Shown: positions 30,102 through 38,969 of the stretch, one piece after another
Numbering within the stretch: position 1 is the first letter of the stretch
Layout: the number at the start of each line of letters is the position of its first letter
Assembly: GCA_022826245.1 (NCBI GenBank)
Contig: JAJDVG010000040.1
Span: forward strand, 62,001-126,000
DNA from: Gammaproteobacteria bacterium
Lineage (GTDB): Bacteria; Pseudomonadota; Gammaproteobacteria; Steroidobacterales; Rariloculaceae
Direction of reading: 5' to 3'
DNA length: 64,000 nt
Position numbers and translations under genes: made by a program
Notes under the pieces: model-generated
Databases searched by the model: none
The model's input: the letters and a program-made list of their open reading frames with translations, nothing else
What the model was told of the DNA's origin: nothing

Positions 30102-30497
30102 ATGAAGATACGATTGGCGATGCTGGCGGTGCTCGCAACGCTCACGGTTCCCGCGTTTGAGGCTCGATCGCATCACAGCAATTCCTCGTACCAGGTCGAT
30201 GAGATCATCACGCTGGTCGGGACGGTCACGGAATGGCGCTGGTCGAATCCGCACACCTGGCTGTTCCTTACGGTCGAGGACGAGGACGGCAACGAACTCG
30301 AATGGGCCGTTGAAGGCCGTGCGCCGGGCATACTCGGCAGGGCCGGCTGGCACCCGACCGTCCTGCAGCCGGGCGAGACCGTCACGGTTCACGCGAGCCC
30401 CTCCAAGGATGGCAGCGCCGTCGGCATCATTTCACGGGTGACCAAGTCGGACGGTACGATCCTCGGCAACCGGCCCGACTTCTTCGGCGGGGAGTAG
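30102..30497 (+). CDS. exported DUF6152-family protein
   Basis: A 131-residue secreted protein: signal peptide to about residue 22, then HHSNSSYQ, the beta-rich core TLVGTVTEWRWSNPHTWLFLTV and a closing GIISRVTKSDG. This is the DUF6152 pattern (HH, GTV..., NPH.W). It is one of five such domains in the window. It is followed at 30549 by a member of a second exported family that is fused to DUF6152 elsewhere (33667-34857), so the two products probably act together. Function unknown. Confidence 0.85.
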   Translation: MKIRLAMLAVLATLTVPAFEARSHHSNSSYQVDEIITLVGTVTEWRWSNPHTWLFLTVEDEDGNELEWAVEGRAPGILGRAGWHPTVLQPGETVTVHASPSKDGSAVGIISRVTKSDGTILGNRPDFFGGE

Positions 30498-30548
30498 GCT
30501 GGCGTTCGCCAGCGTCAAGGCAAGCAGTCAGCCAGGAGACCCGGAACC

Positions 30549-31346
30549 ATGCAAGCACGCGCAGTTCGAATGGCATCAGGCATGCTGACGCTCGCCGTCG
30601 GCGTGCTTCTCGCAGGACAGGTCCACGCTCAGGGTTCCGCAACCGCGGACACTGCCGAGCGCCCGGACTTCTCGGGCGTCTACTATCCCTGGAATCCGAA
30701 CGCGGCGCCGCGCCCTGAGCAGCCGCAGGCCGGGCCCTTGCCGCCGCCGACGCGCACGGGTCCGACCGGCGACGGGTCGGCCGGGCGCCGCCCGAACGAT
30801 CCGAAGCTCACGCCGGAATACCTGGCGCAGTGGGACATCATCGCGGCGTCGCGCACGGCCGGATCGTACGAATACGACAACATCGCGAACTGTCTGCCGC
30901 CGGGGATGCCGGCCATGATGAGCATGGCCTACGGCATGGAGATCATGCAGACCGAAGACAAGATCACGTTCTTCAGCGAGCACCAGGATGCCTTGCGGCG
31001 CGTCTACCTCGACGGCCGCGAGCCGACCGAACGCCACCTCAACGATCCGACCTACGCGGGGTATTCGACCGGCTATTGGGAGGGCGATACGCTGGTCGTC
31101 GACACTGTCGCGCTGACTACGAAGTCGTTCATCGACAGTTCCTCGCCGCACAGCGACCGGATGACGGTACACGAACGCATCCGTTTCATCGCGCCGGGTG
31201 TTCTTGAGGACCGGATCACCGTGAACGACCCGGTCGCCCTGCTCGAGCCCTGGGAGATCGTGCGGACTTATCGGAAGGCGGAGTACCCGAACGACGAGCT
31301 GCGCGAGTTCGCTTGCGCGGAGGGCTTGCGCGATGCGCCGCACTAG
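30549..31346 (+). CDS. exported protein with GYWEGDTLVVDT-type domain, unknown function
   Basis: 265 residues with a signal peptide (cleavage near VHAQ, about 26), then a Pro-rich stretch and a domain with YDNIANCLPPGMP, IRRVYL-like RRVYLDGREP, TGYWEGDTLVVDTV, SSPHSDRMTVHERIRF and LEDRITVNDP. The same series of motifs occurs in the products at 31509 and in the second half of 33667-34857. The pattern, sheet-rich with a conserved Trp-Asp pair, gives no catalytic clue. It lies 51 bases after the DUF6152 gene. Confidence 0.8.
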   Translation: MQARAVRMASGMLTLAVGVLLAGQVHAQGSATADTAERPDFSGVYYPWNPNAAPRPEQPQAGPLPPPTRTGPTGDGSAGRRPNDPKLTPEYLAQWDIIAASRTAGSYEYDNIANCLPPGMPAMMSMAYGMEIMQTEDKITFFSEHQDALRRVYLDGREPTERHLNDPTYAGYSTGYWEGDTLVVDTVALTTKSFIDSSSPHSDRMTVHERIRFIAPGVLEDRITVNDPVALLEPWEIVRTYRKAEYPNDELREFACAEGLRDAPH

Positions 31347-31356
31347 GCCGGTGAAG

Positions 31357-31433
31357 TGGTGGTGATGGGTGGACTTGAACCACCGACCTGCGGGTTATGA
31401 ATCCGCCGCTCTAACCACCTGAGCTACATCACC
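31357..31433 (-). tRNA. tRNA-Met (anticodon CAU)
   Basis: A 77-base cloverleaf on the minus strand. The acceptor stem GGTGATG pairs with CATCACC, the D arm reads TAGCTCAGGTGGTTAGAGC, the anticodon CAT is at 31397-31399, the T arm is GGTGGTTCAAGTCCACC and CCA is encoded. The anticodon stem has one A-C mismatch next to the loop. Elongator Met is more likely than Ile2 (which needs lysidine), but both read CAU. It lies opposite to and between two exported-protein genes. Confidence 0.9.
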
Positions 31434-31508
31434 ACCGGATGCGCGATTATAAACGAGCGCCTTGCCCGTGAGGCGGGCCGCGCCCGGAAGAACGAAGGAG
31501 GATTCGCG

Positions 31509-32501
31509 ATGACATTCAGCAGACGCAGGACGGCGTTCGGCACGTGCGCACTGCTGCTTGGCGCCGTGCCGCTTGCGGCCAGCGCGCAGTTCGGCGCCGG
31601 TTACGGGCCGCCGCTGGTGACGGTCCCGCCGCCCATGGAGTTCGAGACCTCGGCCGAGCACTATGCCTGGCTGCTCGAACAGGCCAACGGCGGCACCACG
31701 CATACTTTCGAGACCCTGCCGCGCTGGGACGGTCTGTGGCAAACCGCCGGCAATACGGCCATGGACAGTTTTGTCGATGCGCCGCGTTTCGAGGGCCAGG
31801 TTCGCGAGGGCGTGCTCACGCCCGAATACGAGGCCGCCTACAAGGAGCGCTGGCGTGAGCAGATCGAGCTCGGCGAGGTCCAGTACGATCGGCTCACGCA
31901 CTGCGAGCCACAGGGCTATCCGCGCATCCTGCTCGAGCCCTACACCCATGAGTTCATCAACCTGCCCGACCAGTCGTACTTCATCAACGATTTCGCAAGT
32001 TCCATACGGCGGATCTACATCGGCAAGGAACACACGAACATCATGGGCACGCACTCATGGTACGGCGACATCATCGGCTTCTGGGACGGCGACAGGCTCG
32101 TCACGCATACCGTCGATCTGTTGCCGGCCGACTTCACGCGCTGGGCGCCGATGACGAGCAACCAGTTCGAGTCGGTCGAAGTCTGGGAGCTCAAGTCCTA
32201 CGACGACGGCACCGAACGGCTCGAGGTCCAGGTGACGTTCTACGACTCCTTCGCGTTCGAGAAGCCCGTTCATGCCGTGTACGCCTACCGGCGCGCCGGC
32301 GACCTCGAGGACGCCGGTTACCGCGTCGTTCATTGGGAATGCGAACTCACCAACAACGCACTCATGGATGCCCAGGGATCGACGACCTACCGCCTGCCCG
32401 GCGAGGAAGGCTTCGTGGACCCGCGCGGGTTTACCCTGTTCCCGGAACTGCCCGGTCAGTCGCGCGACCCGATCTACAACACGACGCTGCCGGTCGAATA
32501 A
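31509..32501 (+). CDS. exported protein with GFWDGDRLV-type domain, unknown function
   Basis: 330 residues with a strong AAGGAGG site and a signal peptide (ASAQ, about residue 27). Its C-terminal part aligns by eye with the products at 30549 and 33667: FASSIRRIYIG, IIGFWDGDRLVTHTVDL, MTSNQFESVEVWELKSY, ERLEVQVTFYDSFAFEKP. It also has an N-terminal section with FETLPRWDGLW absent from the shorter relatives. The DUF6152 gene 12 bases downstream makes this the mirror order of the 30102-30549 pair. Confidence 0.8.
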   Translation: MTFSRRRTAFGTCALLLGAVPLAASAQFGAGYGPPLVTVPPPMEFETSAEHYAWLLEQANGGTTHTFETLPRWDGLWQTAGNTAMDSFVDAPRFEGQVREGVLTPEYEAAYKERWREQIELGEVQYDRLTHCEPQGYPRILLEPYTHEFINLPDQSYFINDFASSIRRIYIGKEHTNIMGTHSWYGDIIGFWDGDRLVTHTVDLLPADFTRWAPMTSNQFESVEVWELKSYDDGTERLEVQVTFYDSFAFEKPVHAVYAYRRAGDLEDAGYRVVHWECELTNNALMDAQGSTTYRLPGEEGFVDPRGFTLFPELPGQSRDPIYNTTLPVE

Positions 32502-32513
32502 GAGGAAAGCACG

Positions 32514-32993
32514 ATGAGACGACTGCAAGACTCACTGCCGCTTGCGCTGGCCGCCGGTCTCCTGACGATGACCGCCGCGGTCGATGCGCACCATTCGTTC
32601 ACCCAGTTCGACCGCACGCGCGAGTACCTGCAAACGGGCACGGTCGTTCGTTGGGCGTTCAACAACCCGCACTCGTGGCTCTATCTCAACGTCGCCGATG
32701 AAGACGGCAACGAGACGCTCTGGAGCTTCGAGGGCTCCGGTCCGGTCTCGCTGATCAACCGCGGCATCACCGGCAGCACCTTCGAGCCCGGCGACACGCT
32801 GACGTTCATGTACTGCCCCATGGTCGACGGCCGCAACGGCGGTCACCTGGGCTGGGTCCAACTCGCGGACGGCAGCTTCATCAATCCCAGCGACGGCGGC
32901 TGCAACGGCAACGACGCCAACATCGAGCGCTGGAAGGGCTGGCTCGAGCAGGGCTTTACGTCAAACGTCGACGCGGAGGCCGCCGGCCAGTAA
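32514..32993 (+). CDS. exported DUF6152-family protein
   Basis: 159 residues: a signal peptide ending near VDA, then HHSFTQFDRTREYLQTGTVV, FNNPHSWLYLNV, a Gly-rich GSTFEPGDTLTFMY and the C-terminal NIERWKGWLEQ. It is most like the copy at 56167, with which it shares the NPHSWLY core and the IERW tail. Twelve bases separate it from the preceding exported-protein gene, so the two are almost certainly one operon. Confidence 0.85.
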   Translation: MRRLQDSLPLALAAGLLTMTAAVDAHHSFTQFDRTREYLQTGTVVRWAFNNPHSWLYLNVADEDGNETLWSFEGSGPVSLINRGITGSTFEPGDTLTFMYCPMVDGRNGGHLGWVQLADGSFINPSDGGCNGNDANIERWKGWLEQGFTSNVDAEAAGQ

Positions 32994-33008
32994 ACGAAGC
33001 TGCGGCTA

Positions 33009-33575
33009 TTACAGTCCCTGAACGCTCTCCAGCGATAGCTGGACGTTCTCGATCGGGGAGACGCCGCCGATCGTCTCTGCGATCCGGCCGTCGGACGTCA
33101 CGATGAACGTCGTGCGCTCGGCGAAGTCATGGTCGATCTCGACGCCGCGCGTATCGGTCATCCCCGGGCGGCCTTCGCGGACCATGAGGTCGTATGAGCG
33201 TGCGATGTCGCCAGTCGCGTCCGATGCGACCGGCAGCTTGCCGGCGCAGTACTCGGGATCGGCCGAGAAGTCATTGAGCCGCTCGATGCTGTCGAGCGAA
33301 ACGCCGATGACGCTCGCGCCCGCGGCCTGAAACTGCTCGATGTTCTCGGCGAACTCGCGTGCCTGGATGTTGCAGCCCTGCGTGTAGGCGGAGGGATAGA
33401 AATAGACCACGACCGGGCCTTCGTCGAGCGCGTCGCGCAGCGAGAAATCGAAGGCTTCGCCGGCCAGCGAGGCTCTGGCCTCGAAGAGCGGCGCTTCGTC
33501 GCCCGCGTTGAGCGCAGCGAGCGCCGGCAGCGTCAGCGCGGCAGAGCCAAGGACAGCTAGTAGCGTTTTCTTCAT
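33009..33575 (-). CDS. exported peroxiredoxin (AhpC/TSA family, Bcp-like)
   Basis: 188 residues. A signal peptide (MKKTLLAVLGSAALTLPALA) implies a periplasmic enzyme that reduces peroxides. The peroxidatic site is Pro61-x3-Thr65-x2-Cys68 in FYPSAYTQGCN. A further Cys lies in ADPEYCAG and could be the resolving residue. ATG 33575 is preferred, with an in-frame ATG four codons earlier. The gene follows the DUF6152-fusion gene on the same strand (gap 91 bases). Confidence 0.88.
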   Translation of the reverse strand: MKKTLLAVLGSAALTLPALAALNAGDEAPLFEARASLAGEAFDFSLRDALDEGPVVVYFYPSAYTQGCNIQAREFAENIEQFQAAGASVIGVSLDSIERLNDFSADPEYCAGKLPVASDATGDIARSYDLMVREGRPGMTDTRGVEIDHDFAERTTFIVTSDGRIAETIGGVSPIENVQLSLESVQGL

Positions 33576-33666
33576 GGTTTTGCCCATTTTCGAGTGGTTG
33601 TAAGGGCCAGCTTCGCGGCCAGTGTGCATCCTGACGTTTACGAGGCGCGCGCGCAAGTACGCACCG

Positions 33667-34857
33667 TCATTGACGAGGCCCGAGTTCGGCGTCGTCGTCG
33701 AGGGTCAGATCGTTGCAGACCTCCGGGCTGTAACCAAACTCCGCGACGTCGAGTGCGTCGCTGCCCGTCTGGGTCTCGTTCCAATAGAGAGGATCTTCGG
33801 CCGTGTACTCGCGCCGCAATTGCGTCGTTTCGGGATCGAAGCGGAATCGTTCGACGACCTGAAGCTGCTCGCTGTGCGGCGCGCGCCGCCGGAACAGTCC
33901 GGCTTCGAAGCCGACCGTGTCGACGACGAGCACATCGTCTTCCCAATAGCCGATCGAATGGCCGACCCGGCTCGGCTCGATGTCCGCCGGGTGTTCGACC
34001 ATGTCCATGTGGATCGTGCGCTCGATCCCGAGCCGGCCGTATTGGATCAGAATCGTGTCGACGCGCTGGGTCACCCGATTTATCGGTTCGCCGGACCACT
34101 CCGAGACGATACTCGAAAAGACGCATGAGCGCGCATATCGTTCCTCGTCCGCGAGGGCCGCGAGCGCTTCCTGGCCCGCGTTGCTCAGCCAGTCGGGCGG
34201 CGGAAAGTTAAAGCCCGAGCGCTCCTCTTCGGTGCCGGCGGCACGCGCCTGTGCTTGCGGCGTGCCACGCGCACCGGGGATCGCCTGTTGCCCTTCGGGC
34301 AAGCCGCCGACGCCGAAATCGTTCGCCTGGCTCAACGGTACCAGCGTGCCGAGCTGGCCGCGCGGATCCGTCATGACGCGCTGCTCGGTTGCCCAGTCGC
34401 CGGAGATGTTGGGCTCGCCGTTGGCGAGCCGGAGCGGCCGCTCACCCTCCTCGGCGGGCGCGGGCGGAGTGATCTGTCCGTAGCGGTCGAGGCTGCTGCC
34501 GTCGTCGAAGATGACGGTGCTCACGTAGCAGGAATACGGGTCGTCGCGATCGGGCGAACCGGTGATCGTGACTTCCTGACCGACAGGGAAGAGTTCCGGA
34601 GTCCATCCGGAGCGGCGCAGCGTATTGGCGGACCGCATCTCGCAGCGGAAGGCCACAACTGCGCCGTCCTGCACGACATCGAGGTAGAGCCAGGAATGCG
34701 GGTTGACGAAGTCAAGATCCGTGACCGTCCCCGTAATCTCCACGTCCTCGTCCATCACGAACGTGCCGAATCCGTGGTGCGCGACTGCGGTCGTTACGGT
34801 CGCGGCAAGAAAGGCGGGCGCCGCCAGCGCGATGGCGAAGGTTTGACCGGTAGGCAT
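33667..34857 (-). CDS. exported fusion of DUF6152 and GYWEDDVLVVDT-type domains
   Basis: 396 residues. A signal peptide is followed by a DUF6152 domain (HHGFGTFVMDEDVEITGTVT, FVNPHSWLYLDV, about residues 26-125), a Pro/Ala-rich linker, and the second exported family (RYARSCVFSSI, RTIHMDM, SIGYWEDDVLVVDTVGFE, APHSEQLQVVERFRF, LRREYTAEDP, about 215-380). The same two domains are separate neighbouring genes at 30102/30549 and 31509/32514, so this fusion is direct evidence that they belong to one system. Confidence 0.82.
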   Translation of the reverse strand: MPTGQTFAIALAAPAFLAATVTTAVAHHGFGTFVMDEDVEITGTVTDLDFVNPHSWLYLDVVQDGAVVAFRCEMRSANTLRRSGWTPELFPVGQEVTITGSPDRDDPYSCYVSTVIFDDGSSLDRYGQITPPAPAEEGERPLRLANGEPNISGDWATEQRVMTDPRGQLGTLVPLSQANDFGVGGLPEGQQAIPGARGTPQAQARAAGTEEERSGFNFPPPDWLSNAGQEALAALADEERYARSCVFSSIVSEWSGEPINRVTQRVDTILIQYGRLGIERTIHMDMVEHPADIEPSRVGHSIGYWEDDVLVVDTVGFEAGLFRRRAPHSEQLQVVERFRFDPETTQLRREYTAEDPLYWNETQTGSDALDVAEFGYSPEVCNDLTLDDDAELGPRQ

Positions 34858-35003
34858 TCTTTTTCTCCCGTACGAGTGTCCCGTTCCGTGATGTTAGTCC
34901 CTCGCGGGCGACGAATCGAGCCTTCGCGCGCCGGCGCGCGACTTGGGCCGCGGGCTGCTACACTGGCGCGCGTTTCGCGGCCGTGGCAGGGAGGATGATG
35001 TCG

Positions 35004-35924
35004 ATGCGCTTGATCGTGAACGGCCAGCAGGCCTTCGGCAAGAGCGTGCTCGAGGGCTTGCTCGATCGCTCCGAGGATGTCGTCGGCGTCTATTGCGCGC
35101 CCGACAAGCCGGGTGCGCGCCCCGACCCGCTCAAGGAGACGGCGCTCGAGCGCGGCCTGCCCGTTTTTCAGCCGGCGTCGTACCGCGGGGAAGAGGTCCG
35201 GGAACAGATGGCGTCGCTCGAGCCCGATCTCTGCGTCATGGCCTACGTGACGCTGTTCGTGCCGCAGCAGGCGCTCGACATCCCGACGCACGGCACGATC
35301 CAGTACCATCCGTCGCTGTTGCCCAGGCATCGCGGGCCGAGCTCGATCAACTGGCCCATCATCTGGGGCGAGGCCGAGACGGGGCTCACGATCTTCTGGC
35401 CCGACGACGGGCTCGACGAGGGGCCGATCCTGCTGCAGAAGACCGTCGCCATCGGCGACGACGACACGCTCGGCTCGCTGTACTTCAATCACCTGTATCC
35501 GATGGGCGTCGCGGCGATGCTCGAAGGCGTCGATCTCGTGCGCGCCGGCGAGGCGCCGCGCATCGAGCAGGATCACGGCCAGGCCACCTACGAAGGCTGG
35601 TGCCGCCGCGACCTCGTCAGGATCAACTGGCACATGCCGCTGCAGACGATCTGGAACCTCGTGCGCGGAGCGAATCCGCAGCCCGGCGCCTGGTCGACCT
35701 TGGAAGGCGAGCCCGTCGGCATCTACGACGCCCGCAAGATCCCGGAAGCGCTGAGCGTGCAGCCCGGTCAGGTTACGGCCGTGGACGACGATTCCGTGAC
35801 CGTGGCCGCGGCCGACGGCCAGCTCAGAGTGCTCAAGGTGCGTCCGAAGGGCAGCGGGAAGATCGGCGCCGGCGAGTGGGCGGCCGCGGCCGGTATCGGG
35901 AAGGGCGCGCGCCTCGGCGTCTGA
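35004..35924 (+). CDS. formyltransferase-family protein resembling 10-formyl-THF hydrolase domain of ALDH1L1
   Basis: About 306 residues. The sequence follows the N-terminal domain of 10-formyltetrahydrofolate dehydrogenase more closely than methionyl-tRNA formyltransferase: YHPSLLPRHRG with catalytic His102, Asp138 in DDGLDEG (the spacing of 36 equals that of ALDH1L1 His106-Asp142), ATYEG and PGAW. In that enzyme the domain cleaves 10-formyl-THF. No aldehyde dehydrogenase domain follows, so it could be a free hydrolase or transfer formyl to another acceptor. AGGGAGG precedes several ATGs; 35004 has the best spacing. A C1 link to the LigM enzymes is plausible. Confidence 0.8.
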   Translation: MRLIVNGQQAFGKSVLEGLLDRSEDVVGVYCAPDKPGARPDPLKETALERGLPVFQPASYRGEEVREQMASLEPDLCVMAYVTLFVPQQALDIPTHGTIQYHPSLLPRHRGPSSINWPIIWGEAETGLTIFWPDDGLDEGPILLQKTVAIGDDDTLGSLYFNHLYPMGVAAMLEGVDLVRAGEAPRIEQDHGQATYEGWCRRDLVRINWHMPLQTIWNLVRGANPQPGAWSTLEGEPVGIYDARKIPEALSVQPGQVTAVDDDSVTVAAADGQLRVLKVRPKGSGKIGAGEWAAAAGIGKGARLGV

Positions 35925-35951
35925 CGGCCGGCGCGGACAGCGTCGCGGCGT

Positions 35952-37496
35952 TCAGGCGCCGCCGTCGGCGGCTCGTCTCAGAATCTCCACGACCTCGTCG
36001 AAAACCTCGTCTTCCCGGCCGCCGAGATTTTCCTGCGCCGCGTCGAGCGGCGATCTGCCGAGCGCGTCCACCACGTCGATCGCGGCCCCCTGCGCGAGCA
36101 GATGCTCGATGACGCGCGTCCAGCCGAAGCGGATGGCGCCGTAGAGCGCGGTCTGGCCCTCGCGGTCCGTCATCGAGTTCCTGCGGGCGATGCGCGCGGT
36201 CCGGCTGCTGACATCGGTGACCCGGGCATTGATGTCGGCGCCCGCGGCCAGCAGGATGTCGAGGGTCGCGATCACGCGCGTCTCGACATCGCCGCGGAAA
36301 TCGAGCCTGCGGTCACTGCGCGACACGCCCATGCCCGCGGCCCCCATGAGCGGCGTGACGCCCATGACGTTCGGCAGATCCACGACCGCGCCGTGATCGA
36401 GCAGTGCGCGCACGGTCCCGGTGTCGTGGCCGATCGCCGCACGCAGCAGCGGGGTGGCGCCCGTGGTGAGCAGGTTGTCCCTGAAACGGCTGCTGTTGCC
36501 GCCTCGGCCCGGTCGCAGCATGTTGAGTTGCGGGTTCGGGTCCACGTCCGCGTCGAGCAGCATCCGGACGATGTCACCGGGCGTCGTCTCGTCAGCGATC
36601 GCGGGCATCGCCGGGCCCGTGTTCGCGCCGTTGTACGAACTCATGTCGACGGCGGCGTAAAGCGGCGTGCGCCCCCACCAGTCCTGGATATTCGGGTTCG
36701 CGCCGTTCTCGAGCAGCAGCCTGGCCGTGTCGTAGCTGAAGTTGTCGAAGGCCACGAGCACCGGGGTCACGCCGTCGGGGTTAGGCTGGTTCACGTCGGC
36801 GCCCGCGGCGACGATGGCCGCGGCGCAGGCCGTGCAGCGCGAGCGCGCGGCATACAGTAGCGGTGTCAGCCCTCCGGTCGGCCGGTACTGGGCGCGCGGT
36901 TCGGAAGTGATCTGCACGGTCCAGTCGTGGGCAAGCGCCTGCACGTTGACCTCGGCGCCGTTGTCGATGAGGAACTCGACGACATCCGCGGCCTGCGCGT
37001 CCGCCGCCCACATGAGCGCCGTCTGGCCGCGCCATGACTCGCGCGCGTTGACGTCGGCGCCGTGCGCGATTAGCAATTGCGCGACTTCGAGCGAGCCTGC
37101 GCGCGCACTCAGCATGAGCGCCGTCTGGCCTTCCTCGTTGGCCGCCTCGACGTCGGCGCCGGCAGTGAGCAGCATTCCGACGAGTTCGACGTTTGCGGTC
37201 TTGACGGCTTCGGCCAACGGGCTCGAACCGTAGCGGTTCGTGACGTCCGGCCTTGCCCCGCTGGCGAGCAGCGCTTCGACGAGTTCCGTGTCGAGCCGGT
37301 AGACGGCCCAGTGCAGCGGCGTCGTGCCGTCGCCCTGCGCCGCGTTGACGTCGGCGCCGCCGCGTATGGATTCGAGCGCCGAGTCGAGATCGCCGCGCTG
37401 AATCAGGTCCGCCAGCGTGCCGTCGGCGAGGACGGGCCCTGCATGGAGCAGCAGCAGGCTCGCCGAAAGCGCCGGGATTACCTGTCGGATCGCCAT
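35952..37496 (-). CDS. exported ankyrin-repeat protein, module 1
   Basis: 514 residues: a signal peptide (ending near LAD, about 25), then roughly ten ankyrin repeats with typical units such as GDGTTPLHWAVYRLDTELVEALLASGA (landmark) and GQTALMLSARAG. Longer insertions occur before repeats 6 and 8. Ankyrin repeats bind proteins and give no activity. It follows the DUF1592 and DUF1552 genes of the same strand (gap 112 bases), and a similar gene accompanies the second DUF1552/DUF1592 pair. Confidence 0.88.
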   Translation of the reverse strand: MAIRQVIPALSASLLLLHAGPVLADGTLADLIQRGDLDSALESIRGGADVNAAQGDGTTPLHWAVYRLDTELVEALLASGARPDVTNRYGSSPLAEAVKTANVELVGMLLTAGADVEAANEEGQTALMLSARAGSLEVAQLLIAHGADVNARESWRGQTALMWAADAQAADVVEFLIDNGAEVNVQALAHDWTVQITSEPRAQYRPTGGLTPLLYAARSRCTACAAAIVAAGADVNQPNPDGVTPVLVAFDNFSYDTARLLLENGANPNIQDWWGRTPLYAAVDMSSYNGANTGPAMPAIADETTPGDIVRMLLDADVDPNPQLNMLRPGRGGNSSRFRDNLLTTGATPLLRAAIGHDTGTVRALLDHGAVVDLPNVMGVTPLMGAAGMGVSRSDRRLDFRGDVETRVIATLDILLAAGADINARVTDVSSRTARIARRNSMTDREGQTALYGAIRFGWTRVIEHLLAQGAAIDVVDALGRSPLDAAQENLGGREDEVFDEVVEILRRAADGGA

Positions 37497-37608
37497 CGTC
37501 TCACCTCACCCCGTCGACCGATCGAGAGCGGCCGTAAATCCTGCCCCCGGCATTTCCTCGAACTCAAGCGTGACTCGGTGACGTCGCGCGGCCCACATGC
37601 CCCGGCCC

Positions 37609-38955
37609 TCACACGCCCGCGATCTCGCCCGTGCTGTCGGCGAAGCTCCGCATCTCGAGCCCGACCTTGTTGAGCACCGTGAGATGCAGGTTCGCAAGCG
37701 TCGTACGCTCGGGCAGATCGATGTGCCGCCCGCCCGCGAGCGTACCCGCGCCGCCGCCGACGAGGATCGTCGGCAGAGGATAGTTGTTGTGCCGGTCGCT
37801 GTTGCTCATGTTCGATCCGTACATGAGCAGCGAGTTGTCGAACAGCGAACCCTCGCCGTCGGGAATCGAGTCGAGCTTCGCGACGAAGTCCGCGAAGCGC
37901 TCGACGTGGTAGCGCTGGATTCGGGCGAGCTTGAGCAGCCGGTCGACGTTGTTGGCATGGTGCGACAGCGGATGGAACGCATCGGACACGCCGATGTGGT
38001 TGTACGTCCGGTTCGTGCCTTCGGCCACCATGATGTACGACGCGACACGCGTGAGATCCGCCTGGTAGGCGAGCGCGATCAGGTCGAACATGAGCCTGAC
38101 CTGCTCGTCGAAGGAATCGAGTTCGCCGATCGGCGCCTCGGGTACTTCGATGGCGGACAGGTCGCGCTGCTCGGCAAGTTCGACGCGGCGCTCGATCTCG
38201 CGCACGGTGTCCAGATAGTCGCCCAGCAACGCCCGGTCACTCGCGCTCAGGCGCCGCTGCAAGGCATGCGTGCGCTCCGAGATCAGGTCGAGAATGCTCT
38301 TCGTCTGCCGCGCGAGCGCCTCGCGTTCCTCGGGCGTATCGCCTTCGCCGAAGAGCTGCGCGAACACCTTGCGCGGATTGAATTCCATCGGCAAGGGCGT
38401 CGAGGCATTGCGGAACGACAACGTGGAGCTGTAGTAGCAGGCGCCGCCGCCCGAGCAGGCCGCGACCTGGATCGTGGTTTCCGAAGCGACCTCGAGCGAG
38501 GGTAGCGCGGTACCCTGGCCGATATGCCCGGCGATGATCTGATCGACCGTCGGCGCCATGCTCGCGGCGCGCTGACCCTGGTCCGGTGCGACGCCGCTGA
38601 GCCAGGTCGCCGGCGTCGTGGTATGTACGGTGTTTCGAGCAGCCTTGTTTTCGAGGTAGCCGAACGATGTCAGCTTGTGCTTGTAGGCCTCGAGCGGCTC
38701 GAGGATCGGGCTCAGCCTGAAGTCGGCGCCGGACCCGCTCGGCGTCCAGTGATCGAGTTCCGCGCCGTGAGCCGTGTTCCACATGATCGCGCCATGCGGG
38801 ATGTAGAAGAAGCCGGCGCGCAGTTTCGGCGCGGCGGCGGTCTGGGCAAGGGCGGTCGCTGCCGGGATCATCGCATCGAGCAGCGGCAGCCCGACCGAAA
38901 TGCCGGCGCCCTTGAGCAGGGTTCTACGGGACAGGTGCTTCTTCGTGAGATACAT
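37609..38955 (-). CDS. Tat-exported DUF1552 protein, module 1
   Basis: 448 residues. The N-terminus (KKHLSRRTLLKGAGISVGLPLLDAMIPA) is a Tat signal, so the protein is exported folded. The rest is the DUF1552 family, common in Planctomycetes and some proteobacteria and always found beside DUF1592-type cytochromes. Features are AGFFYIPHGA, TVDQIIAGHIG, CSGGGACYYS and SLLMYGSNMSNSDRHNNYPLPTILVGG, the last resembling alkaline-phosphatase-superfamily relatives such as DUF1501. It ends module 1 in front of the ankyrin gene. The reaction is unknown. Confidence 0.88.
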   Translation of the reverse strand: MYLTKKHLSRRTLLKGAGISVGLPLLDAMIPAATALAQTAAAPKLRAGFFYIPHGAIMWNTAHGAELDHWTPSGSGADFRLSPILEPLEAYKHKLTSFGYLENKAARNTVHTTTPATWLSGVAPDQGQRAASMAPTVDQIIAGHIGQGTALPSLEVASETTIQVAACSGGGACYYSSTLSFRNASTPLPMEFNPRKVFAQLFGEGDTPEEREALARQTKSILDLISERTHALQRRLSASDRALLGDYLDTVREIERRVELAEQRDLSAIEVPEAPIGELDSFDEQVRLMFDLIALAYQADLTRVASYIMVAEGTNRTYNHIGVSDAFHPLSHHANNVDRLLKLARIQRYHVERFADFVAKLDSIPDGEGSLFDNSLLMYGSNMSNSDRHNNYPLPTILVGGGAGTLAGGRHIDLPERTTLANLHLTVLNKVGLEMRSFADSTGEIAGV

Positions 38956-38969
38956 GAACCTTCCCCCCG

